From positions 1 to 28,613 of IMG/VR virus record IMGVR_UViG_3300034418_002344: a DNA stretch of 28,613 nucleotides. One strand, given 5' to 3'. Below, one piece after another: positions 5,895-12,287 of this stretch. The stretch's first letter is position 1. Every line of letters begins with the position of its first letter. Source of the DNA: a virus. Position numbers and translations under genes: made by a program. The notes below the pieces were generated by a model. The model was given only the letters and a program-made list of their open reading frames with translations. It was not told the DNA's origin and did not search any database.

Positions 5895-8131
5895 GCAATT
5901 TGAGTGAATTACTACCTGCCGGGGCAGGGGCAAAAAGTGCAGAGTTCGTGGCTAGTGGCACGTTGGGTAGTGGGGTTACTGTTGCTTTGCAAAGTGATGG
6001 GACGGTTGAGGCTGTTGGAGAGACTGTTATTAGTGAAGCAGTTGGAAGCTCGACTGTGTTTGAAACAGGACGGTCGTCATACCAAGCAACTGTTTACGAC
6101 TCTAGCAACAATAAGATAGTCGTGGCCTATCGAGACGAAGGAGACTCTACGGGCAAAGCTGTAGTTGGAACAGTAAGCGGGTCTACTATATCTTTTGGCT
6201 CGCCAGTTACTTTTAGGGCAGCGGACGTACAGTATGTTACCGCCGCATTTGATTCCAATGCGAATAAGGTAGTTATTTCTTACAGGGATAATGGCAATTC
6301 TACCTATGGCACTGCAATCGTAGGAACGGTAAGTGGAACTAGTATTTCTTTTGGCACTGCGGTTGTCTTTCTTACTGCTGCTACTCAATGGCCCACTATA
6401 ACTTTTGATTCTACAAACAACAAAATAGTTATTGCCTATTACTATTGGACTGGTTCGGCAAACCAAGGCACTGCGATTGTAGGAACAGTTTCAGGAACAA
6501 GTATTTCTTTTGGGGCAGGAGTAGCAATGGCATCTTCCATCCCCACTCAGACCGGCATAATATATGATTCAACTTCTAAAAAAATCATTGTAGCGTATAG
6601 AGATGCAGGTAATTCAGATTATGGAACTGCAATAGTAGGGACAGTATCTGGTACCTCTATATCTTTTGGTTCTGCAACAGTATTTGAGTCCGCCAATGTT
6701 GGATACATATCCTTAACACATGATTATACAAGCAATAAAGTAGTTATATCGTATAATGACGTTGCAAATTCTAGTTACGGAACTGCTATTGTCGGAACAG
6801 TTAGCGGAACTTCAATATCATTTGGAACAGCGGTTGTTTTTGAATCTGCTTCTACGCAATACACTTCTTGTGTCTATTTTCCACAAGGAAACGTAAACGT
6901 CATTGCTTATCGCGACCAAGGTAATTCTTATTACGGGACAGTAATTACAGGAACAGTCAGCGGAACAAGCATTTCTTTTGGCGCACCAACAGTGTTCAAA
7001 ACAACCCAATCTGATTATATATCTATGGCTTTAGATTCTACCAATAACAAAATGTTAATAGCCTACACTAATGACGCAACACCTTCTGGAGAGTCTGTCG
7101 TCTACCAACCTGCCTACACAACCACCAACTCCGCAGACTTCATAGGCATAACAGACCAAGCCATAGCAGACACAGCTACAGGCGCAGTGATTGTGCAGGG
7201 TGGGGTTAGTGAGAAGCTAAGTGGACTGACGGTCGGCGCGGATTACTATGTGCAGGATGATGGCACACTAAACACGGCAACTTCTGCTGTTAATTACGAT
7301 ATTGCCAACGGCTCTTATACGCAAGCATTTAGTGTTTCCTCGCAAGATACTTTTCCGTCAGGAGTAGCTTTTAATCCTGCGGGTACTAAGATGTTTGTTG
7401 TCGGTAATACTGGAGATGACGTAAACGAGTACACCCTAAGCACGGGCTTTGACGTAAGCACTGCATCATTCGTCGATAGCTTTAGTGTAAGCGGACAACA
7501 AGCAGCACCTATGAGCGTAGCTTTTAACACCGATGGCACTAAAATGTACATTGTTGGTGAGACAGAGGACACCGTGGCCGAGTATGCTTTAAGTGCTGGC
7601 TTTGATGTGTCTAGCGCGTCCTACACTCAAGCGTTTTCAATCGCCGCACAAGAAACAGAGGCACAGGGTATAACTTTTAATACCGATGGCAGCAAGATGT
7701 TTATTGTCGGTGATACCGGAAATGATATTAATGAGTACACCCTAAGCACGGGTTTTGACGTATCAACTGCATCATTCGTGGATAGCTTTAGTCTGGCTTC
7801 TCAAACTACTCAGCCTAAAGAAGGGGTCTTTAACACAGACGGAACAGAACTATATGTGCTTGCTAGAGACACCCAGAAAGTTTACAAATATACCTTGACC
7901 ACTGGCTTTGACGTATCAACTGCATCGTATGCCAGCGTAGAGTTTTCCGTTAGTTCTCAAGAAACCAGTCCTCAAGGATTAGCCTTTAGTGCTGATGGCA
8001 GCAAGATGTATGTTTGCGGTGATACTGGAGACGATATTAACCAGTACGCAACTACTTCCACCGCTACAAACTCAACCACCGTCCCCGCAGGGCGGGCTTT
8101 ATCAACAACCTCAATCCTATTGGAAGGATAA
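5891..8131 (+). CDS. Hybrid beta-propeller-like tail/adhesin protein, copy 3
   Basis: This 746-residue paralogue has the N-terminal module (MSNLSELLPAGAGAK), then a seven-repeat domain (about residues 52-405). The C-terminal module starts at about 415 (ADFIGITDQAIADTATG) and runs through YYVQDDGTLNTATSA. There it is interrupted by a different repeat domain (about 468-723) with five copies of a FN-DGTKMFIVG-TGDDINEYTLS-GFDVSTAS motif. The module finishes with VPAGRALSTTSILLEG. The interruption point differs from that in the preceding gene. The start overlaps the previous stop as ATGA, with a weak ribosome binding site. It is likely a receptor-binding tail component. The five-repeat type resembles YVTN/NHL-like propeller repeats found in bacterial and phage surface proteins, which is a resemblance and not a proven assignment. 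Confidence 0.78.
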   Translation: MSNLSELLPAGAGAKSAEFVASGTLGSGVTVALQSDGTVEAVGETVISEAVGSSTVFETGRSSYQATVYDSSNNKIVVAYRDEGDSTGKAVVGTVSGSTISFGSPVTFRAADVQYVTAAFDSNANKVVISYRDNGNSTYGTAIVGTVSGTSISFGTAVVFLTAATQWPTITFDSTNNKIVIAYYYWTGSANQGTAIVGTVSGTSISFGAGVAMASSIPTQTGIIYDSTSKKIIVAYRDAGNSDYGTAIVGTVSGTSISFGSATVFESANVGYISLTHDYTSNKVVISYNDVANSSYGTAIVGTVSGTSISFGTAVVFESASTQYTSCVYFPQGNVNVIAYRDQGNSYYGTVITGTVSGTSISFGAPTVFKTTQSDYISMALDSTNNKMLIAYTNDATPSGESVVYQPAYTTTNSADFIGITDQAIADTATGAVIVQGGVSEKLSGLTVGADYYVQDDGTLNTATSAVNYDIANGSYTQAFSVSSQDTFPSGVAFNPAGTKMFVVGNTGDDVNEYTLSTGFDVSTASFVDSFSVSGQQAAPMSVAFNTDGTKMYIVGETEDTVAEYALSAGFDVSSASYTQAFSIAAQETEAQGITFNTDGSKMFIVGDTGNDINEYTLSTGFDVSTASFVDSFSLASQTTQPKEGVFNTDGTELYVLARDTQKVYKYTLTTGFDVSTASYASVEFSVSSQETSPQGLAFSADGSKMYVCGDTGDDINQYATTSTATNSTTVPAGRALSTTSILLEG
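6046..7110 (+). repeat. Seven-unit blade repeat, first domain of copy 3
   Basis: The seven motifs are TVYDSSNNK, AAFDSNANK, ITFDSTNNK, IIYDSTSKK, LTHDYTSNK, CVYFPQGNV and MALDSTNNK. Six near-identical GTVSGTSISFG strands lie between them. This is the most regular of the four seven-repeat domains, with NSxYGTAIVGTVSGTSISFG nearly invariant at the peptide level. Confidence 0.82.
7292..8061 (+). repeat. Five-unit GFDVSTAS repeat, inserted domain of copy 3
   Basis: Five units of about 45-47 residues share the order SxQ, FNTDGTKM(F/Y)(I/V)VG, GDDxNEYTLS and GFDVSTAS(F/Y). Units 1 and 3 are nearly identical in peptide and similar in DNA, for example around 7429-7480 and 7735-7790. This repeat is unrelated in motif to the seven-repeat domains beside it. 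Confidence 0.8.
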
Positions 8132-8133
8132 TC

Positions 8134-8400
8134 ATGAAAACTATAGTATGCGAAATGAACTGCTCAAAGTATCTTTTTGCTGATGACAAGCAGGTAAACA
8201 TCACTGCAGACCACATCGAAGTGGGCGACCCTGCTAACTTGGACTTTATTATTGGCGATATGAACTCTAGCAACGCTACTCTTATTGAAGGCGTGACTGA
8301 GCCAGACGATTGGTATGGTTGTAAATACAACTACGTCAACGGCGCTTGGGAACTCTGCCCTGATTGGGTTGATCCGCGCTTGGAAGAAAATCAGGTATAG
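8134..8400 (+). CDS. Small tail-fibre-associated protein, unknown function
   Basis: This 88-residue acidic protein ends in a conserved pattern (EPDDWYGCKYNYVNGAWELC, then PDWVDPR). The same C-terminal pattern recurs in small proteins beside tail-fibre genes of marine phages, so a role in fibre assembly or as a small fibre-tip subunit is plausible but unproven. Four Cys are present (residues 6, 10, 67 and 77). There is no signal peptide or membrane segment. A good ribosome binding site (GAAGGA) lies seven bases before the ATG, within the end of the previous gene, so it can be translated independently of the propeller genes. Confidence 0.7.
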   Translation: MKTIVCEMNCSKYLFADDKQVNITADHIEVGDPANLDFIIGDMNSSNATLIEGVTEPDDWYGCKYNYVNGAWELCPDWVDPRLEENQV

Positions 8401-8427
8401 TTTCTGAAAGGAAGACTATTATAAATA

Positions 8428-8697
8428 ATGGCAACCCCAAAACTAAACGATAGATCAGAGCTAACAATAAGCATAGTTTGGCTTTTGCAGATCATATCTA
8501 TCGTAGCGGTTGCTACTTGGGGTTATGCCAGTATTAGTGAAAGAATAGACGTTAACGCTCAAGAGACGCGGAGTCTTAGGGGTAACCAAAACAACTATGT
8601 CTTCCCGGATATACGCAAACTCGAAGAAGAACTTGTAGAATTGCAAAAAGAAGTGCTAATACTTCAGACAGATTTGAAATATTACAAAGAAGGGTAG
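8428..8697 (+). CDS. Small membrane protein with coiled coil, candidate inner-membrane spanin or holin
   Basis: The 89-residue product has one membrane segment (about residues 13-35, ISIVWLLQIISIVAVATWGY). The flank before it carries Lys and Arg; after it comes a charged region and a coiled coil (about 60-88, LEEELVELQKEVLILQTDL). By the positive-inside rule the N-terminus should be cytoplasmic and the coiled coil periplasmic, which is the arrangement of Rz-type inner-membrane spanins. A holin role is also possible. It opens a cluster that contains a lipase, a lipoprotein and a lysozyme. AAGGAAG lies about 13 bases before the ATG, a rather long spacing. Function is inferred from topology and neighbours only. 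Confidence 0.7.
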   Translation: MATPKLNDRSELTISIVWLLQIISIVAVATWGYASISERIDVNAQETRSLRGNQNNYVFPDIRKLEEELVELQKEVLILQTDLKYYKEG

Positions 8698-8701
8698 TGC
8701 G

Positions 8702-8923
8702 GTGGAATACCAAGTAATTTTTAACGTAGGCATTGCGCTAGTCGGGTTTATTGGCGGGTGGATGGTAAACCGTGTATTTGTTTTGCTAGATCGGATAGAC
8801 GCGGAGATGCGCGAGATACCCATGCAGTATGTGTCTAAAGACGATTACCGCGAAGACATTCGCGAGATCAAAGAAATGCTTGGGGCTATCTTCAAGCGAC
8901 TGGACAACAAGGCAGACAAATGA
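8702..8923 (+). CDS. Small membrane protein, holin-like candidate
   Basis: This 73-residue protein starts at GTG with a GAAGGG site eight bases upstream. It has an N-terminal hydrophobic segment (about residues 5-27) followed by Asn-Arg and a charged helical tail with a likely coiled coil (DREDIREIKEMLGAIFKRL type, about 45-70). The positive charges follow the membrane segment, so the predicted topology is N-out/C-in, opposite to its upstream neighbour. Small one-span proteins with charged C-termini in lysis cassettes are often holins, antiholins or pinholins, but no family was recognised. Its stop overlaps the lipase start (ATGA), which suggests coupled translation. Confidence 0.68.
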   Translation: MEYQVIFNVGIALVGFIGGWMVNRVFVLLDRIDAEMREIPMQYVSKDDYREDIREIKEMLGAIFKRLDNKADK

Positions 8924-9693
8924 AACTCGACCCCGTACTGCTCAACATGGCCTGTAGCTGGGCTATGAAGGCTTACAATGACAAGAACAAAGACGCTATT
9001 AAAATCGAAAGTAAGTGGACATCTACTACAGTATATATAGCGAAACGTAAGTCCATCGATGTCATTGCCTTCAGGGGTACACAGCAGGGCAGGGATTGGT
9101 TAACAGATGCTTTTGTAGTACCCGTGCCATACGCGGGTAGGCTGTGCCACGGTGGGTTTGCTATGGCCCATAAGTCAGTCTGGAAAGAAGTTAAGAAACA
9201 CCTAGACCCCAAGAAGCGCACCCTGATAACCGGTCATAGCCTTGGTGGGGCGTTAGCGGAGTTGTCTGCGGCTAAACTGAACGGTAAGCACGAGAATATA
9301 AACCTGATTACTTTCGGTAAGCCGAACGTGTTTTTCAAGGGCTTCAAGAAGCCAATGACTCTTGATAATCAAATCTCCTGTGTGCAGGGCAGCGATATGG
9401 TGGCTAGAATCCCACGCTTTTGCTACGGCCCCTCAAGCTCACAGACTATGCTGTACTTCAGCAATACCGGCCCGGATTATATAAACCCCAGCAAAGACAC
9501 CAGAGTTGCTGACAGGGGTGACCTGAGAGACCGGATAGCTGACCACATGATGGACGGCTACAAGGAAAGGCTAAAAGAGTTTTTGGATGAGCAAGAAGCA
9601 CAAGCTAATAAAGTAGTGCAAATGGATAAGGACAAAAAACTAGCCCGTAAAGAACTGGAGGATATGGCGGATGAAATGTTTATTAAAGATTAG
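8920..9693 (+). CDS. Class 3 lipase (alpha/beta hydrolase)
   Basis: This 257-residue protein matches the lipase_3 family. The nucleophile elbow GHSLGG places Ser107 after the strand TLIT. ITFGKPNVF follows at about 130-138. GSDMVARIP (Asp159) corresponds to the family's GDPVPxxP region, and DHMMDGY (His209) supplies the third triad residue. An early FRGTQQGRDWLTD segment (51-63) is the usual oxyanion-side motif. It probably hydrolyses ester bonds in glycerolipids. No signal peptide is visible, so it would need a holin lesion to leave the cytoplasm or would act on the inner membrane from inside. A Lys/Glu-rich helix forms the last 45 residues. It lies between membrane proteins and a lipoprotein, so a lysis role is likely. 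A role in virion entry is the alternative. Confidence 0.85.
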   Translation: MKLDPVLLNMACSWAMKAYNDKNKDAIKIESKWTSTTVYIAKRKSIDVIAFRGTQQGRDWLTDAFVVPVPYAGRLCHGGFAMAHKSVWKEVKKHLDPKKRTLITGHSLGGALAELSAAKLNGKHENINLITFGKPNVFFKGFKKPMTLDNQISCVQGSDMVARIPRFCYGPSSSQTMLYFSNTGPDYINPSKDTRVADRGDLRDRIADHMMDGYKERLKEFLDEQEAQANKVVQMDKDKKLARKELEDMADEMFIKD

Positions 9694-9910
9694 CTTTTTA
9701 ACTGTTTTCACGTTGTCTAGCTGCACCACCGTACAGGGCGTAATCGACAACAAAGAAATTTATTGTTCTCAGCTATACAAAGGGGTTCGGGCTGTTGGCC
9801 GTTCTGCCCTGTCTGCTACAGCAGGTGTAGTGGTGCCTGATGTCTGTGACACCATAGATGAGATCGTTGCGGAGGAAAACGCCGACGGCGTAGACAAAAG
9901 CGATAGCTGA
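9671..9910 (+). CDS. Small lipoprotein, possible outer-membrane spanin
   Basis: The 79-residue product starts with a short lipoprotein signal: MKCLLK, a hydrophobic stretch, then the lipobox LSSC with Cys18 as the expected acylation site. Thr-Thr follows, which favours outer-membrane sorting in enteric bacteria. The mature part has Cys32 and Cys59 and a C-terminal acidic tail. The start lies inside the lipase gene (23-base overlap), with GGAGG nine bases upstream, so the start is well supported. In lysis cassettes an overlapping small lipoprotein is often Rz1. This one lacks the Pro-rich character of Rz1, so the spanin call is an inference from position and lipobox. It could instead be an unrelated lipoprotein. 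Confidence 0.72.
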   Translation: MKCLLKISFLTVFTLSSCTTVQGVIDNKEIYCSQLYKGVRAVGRSALSATAGVVVPDVCDTIDEIVAEENADGVDKSDS

Positions 9911-9949
9911 TATAAAGTTCCTCATCCAACTAATACTGTTGTTTCGTTG

Positions 9950-10390
9950 ATGAAAAAGCTGATTTCAATGCTTAAACGCCATGAAGGCGAGGTCAAAACT
10001 AGCGGCAGGCATGTAGCGTATAAGTGCCCAGCCGGATACTGGACTCTGGGAATCGGGCGTAATATAGACCCAGAAAACGGCATTGGGCTGTCTGACGAAG
10101 AGGTAGATTTCCTCCTAGAAAATGATATTGCCAGAGTAATCAAGGAGTTAGCCGCAGAGTACGCATGGTTTAACGATCTTGATGATGTCCGAAAAGATGC
10201 TATGATTGACATTGCATTTAACCTCGGAGCTACGCGTTTGCGGGGCTTTCGACGCGCATTAGCTGCTATGGAAGCGGCTAACTATAAAGAAGCTGCTGTA
10301 GAGTTTTTGGACTCTCGATGGGCAAGACAAGTTGGTGGGCGTGCTTTAGAGCTTACCGACATGATCGCTAGCGGTGAATATGCGGAATGA
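9950..10390 (+). CDS. T4-type lysozyme (GH24 endolysin)
   Basis: The 146-residue protein is a compact muramidase that would cleave murein between MurNAc and GlcNAc. The catalytic Glu is Glu12 in KRHEGEV, and the motif AYKCPAGYWTLGIGRNIDP (residues 23-41) carries the active-site Thr32 of the T4 Glu-Asp-Thr set. The position equivalent to T4 Asp20 is Cys26, as in many GH24 enzymes of the CPAG type. DVRKDAMIDIAFNLGATRL and SRWARQVGGRALEL are the usual C-lobe signatures. No signal peptide or signal-anchor is visible, so export should depend on a holin. A TTG three bases upstream (9947) could also start translation; the ATG is preferred. No clear ribosome binding site lies before it, unlike its neighbours. 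Confidence 0.9.
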   Translation: MKKLISMLKRHEGEVKTSGRHVAYKCPAGYWTLGIGRNIDPENGIGLSDEEVDFLLENDIARVIKELAAEYAWFNDLDDVRKDAMIDIAFNLGATRLRGFRRALAAMEAANYKEAAVEFLDSRWARQVGGRALELTDMIASGEYAE

Positions 10391-10397
10391 GGTTTAA

Positions 10398-12287
10398 ATG
10401 GCGATTAAAAAACTACAATTCAAAGCGGGTGTAAACAGAGAAACCACCCGTTACGCCGCCGAAGGTCAGTGGTACGAGACCGACAAGGTGCGTTTCAGAC
10501 GTGGCCTACCCCAGAAAATAGGCGGTTGGGAGCAGGTTTCTTCCAATACTTATCTAGGTGTAGCACGCTCACTATTCAACTGGGCCACGCTGTCCGGACA
10601 AAACCTCGTAGCTGTTGGTACCAACCTCAAATACTACATAGAACGAGGTGGGGCTTACTTCGATGTTACCCCTATTAGAGCAACCACAGCAGCGGGCGAT
10701 GTTACGTTTGCAGCCGTAAACGGCGATGCCACACTTACCGTATCTGATACAGCCCACGGTGCCATCCAGAATGACTTTGTTACCTTTTCTGGAGCTGTCT
10801 CATTAGGCGGCAATATTACGGCGGACGTGCTCAATCAGGAGTATCAGATAGCCACCATAATTAACGAAGATTCCTACACAATTGAGGCTAAGGACACTAG
10901 CGGCAACGAGGTTCTGGCTAACGCATCAGATACAGGCAACGGCGGGGCTTCTGTCGTAGGTGCCTACCAGATCAATACAGGTAATGAGATTGAAGTGCCG
11001 TTTTCCGGTTGGGGTGCGGGGCGTTGGGGGTTTGGAACGTGGGGTACAGGCGGTACAACACTGGCTCCTATGCGTATCTGGAGTCAATCTAACTTCGGTG
11101 AGGACTTGTTCTTTGCCCACCGTGGTGGGGCACCACTGTACTGGGATGCAAGCTCTGGGGTCGGTACACGGGGCGTATACGTCAGTTCTTTAGGTGGAGC
11201 GTCTGATGTACCTACTACAGTAAATTTAGCGTTTGTATCAGATATATTCCGCTTTGCGTTCTGTTTTGGGGCTAATGACATAGGCACCTCTACACTTGAT
11301 CCTATGTTAATTCGTTGGTCTGACCAAGAGGACGTGGCTAATTGGACACCTGCCGCGACTAACCAAGCGGGTAGTTTACGGCTATCAGACGGTACAGAAA
11401 TCGTTGATGCTATCCAAGCACGACAGGAAATATTAGTCTGGTCAGATGCGGCCCTGTACGGCCTACAATATCTGGGTGCTCCAGAGGTATGGGGAGCGCA
11501 GCTTCTAGGCTCAAACATCACCATAGCCAGCCCGAATGCGGCTGTGTACTCAAACAATATTGCTTATTGGATGGGTCTGAACACGTTCTACTACTATGAT
11601 GGTACGGTTAAAACACTACCTTGTGACGTGCGTAGCTATATATTTGATGACTTTAACCAAGGCCAAGCAGATCAGGTAGTCTGTGGTTCTAACGAGCAGT
11701 TTGATGAGATATGGTGGTTCTACTGCTCTGCTGGGGCTACACAGAATGATCGGTATGTGGTGTATAACTACGTCGAAAACGTCTGGTACTACGGTAATTT
11801 GTCTCGCTCAGCGTGGCTTGATGCTGATTTACGTGATTTTCCTATAGCTGCTACTTTTGGTAACAAACTGGTTAACCACGAGAAAGGTGTGGATGATAAC
11901 GAGACCGGCACGCCTACAGCATTTACAGCAAATATTACCTCAGCACAGTTCGATCTGGACGATGGCGACCGGTTTATGCTGATTAACCGTATGCTGCCTG
12001 ATATGACGTTTGACGGCTCTACAGCAGATTCTCCTGCGGCTACCATGACTCTGAACCCCTTGGAAAACTCAGGTTCTGGACGGTATAACCCAGCGTCGGT
12101 CGGGGGCAACAGCAGTGCAACGGTCACCAGAACAGCCGTATTTCCTGTAGAAGAATTTACAGGGCAGGTATTTACACGGGTACGGGGTCGGCAGATGTCG
12201 ATCAAGATTGAGTCTACAGAGCTAGGAGTAACTTGGAAACTGGGCGCACCTAGGATGGATATGCGGCCTGACGGTAGGAGAGGCTAG
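10398..12287 (+). CDS. Tail hub / packaged-DNA stabilisation protein, P22 gp10-like
   Basis: The 629-residue protein starts with IKKLQFKAGVNRETTRYAAEG and KVRFRRGLPQKIGGWEQ, the opening typical of phage neck or DNA stabilisation proteins. A beta insert at about 95-185 contains HGAIQNDFVTFSGA. A Trp/Gly segment follows at about 204-218. The remainder is rich in Trp and Tyr strand pairs (IAYWMGLNTFYYYDG, DEIWWFYCSA), like the propeller core of gp10-type proteins. The last 40 residues (FTRVRGRQMSIKIESTELG, then MDMRPDGRR) are the common C-terminal signature. It probably seals the portal and links it to the tail. GAGG overlaps the lysozyme stop and precedes the ATG. The TAG overlaps the next GTG by one base. 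The exact P22 correspondence is my inference. Confidence 0.75.
   Translation: MAIKKLQFKAGVNRETTRYAAEGQWYETDKVRFRRGLPQKIGGWEQVSSNTYLGVARSLFNWATLSGQNLVAVGTNLKYYIERGGAYFDVTPIRATTAAGDVTFAAVNGDATLTVSDTAHGAIQNDFVTFSGAVSLGGNITADVLNQEYQIATIINEDSYTIEAKDTSGNEVLANASDTGNGGASVVGAYQINTGNEIEVPFSGWGAGRWGFGTWGTGGTTLAPMRIWSQSNFGEDLFFAHRGGAPLYWDASSGVGTRGVYVSSLGGASDVPTTVNLAFVSDIFRFAFCFGANDIGTSTLDPMLIRWSDQEDVANWTPAATNQAGSLRLSDGTEIVDAIQARQEILVWSDAALYGLQYLGAPEVWGAQLLGSNITIASPNAAVYSNNIAYWMGLNTFYYYDGTVKTLPCDVRSYIFDDFNQGQADQVVCGSNEQFDEIWWFYCSAGATQNDRYVVYNYVENVWYYGNLSRSAWLDADLRDFPIAATFGNKLVNHEKGVDDNETGTPTAFTANITSAQFDLDDGDRFMLINRMLPDMTFDGSTADSPAATMTLNPLENSGSGRYNPASVGGNSSATVTRTAVFPVEEFTGQVFTRVRGRQMSIKIESTELGVTWKLGAPRMDMRPDGRRG

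Noticed and set aside
6077-7009. Minus-strand open frames across the propeller repeats
   Set aside because: They repeat with the blade period and so are by-products of the coding repeat, rich in Cys, Arg and Ser with no sensible domain.
1948-8131. Diversity-generating retroelement acting on the tail adhesins
   Set aside because: No reverse transcriptase gene and no template repeat with adenine-specific differences is visible in the window; variation among repeats is spread over synonymous sites.
8401-8427. Possible -10 box (TATTATAAATA) before the lysis cassette
   Set aside because: No matching -35 element lies at the right distance, and the stretch is equally explained as an AT-rich leader after the AAGGAAG ribosome binding site.
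9671-9693. Programmed frameshift fusing lipase and lipoprotein
   Set aside because: No slippery heptamer is evident in the overlap, and GGAGG nine bases before the lipoprotein ATG gives it an independent start with an intact signal peptide.
9911-9949. Possible promoter in the gap before the lysozyme
   Set aside because: The 39 bases contain AT-rich pieces such as TATAAAG and TAATACTG but no spaced -35/-10 pair that I could defend.
11084-11557. 157-codon open frame on the minus strand
   Set aside because: It lies wholly inside the tail hub gene, has no upstream ribosome binding site and has an unremarkable composition with no recognisable motif.
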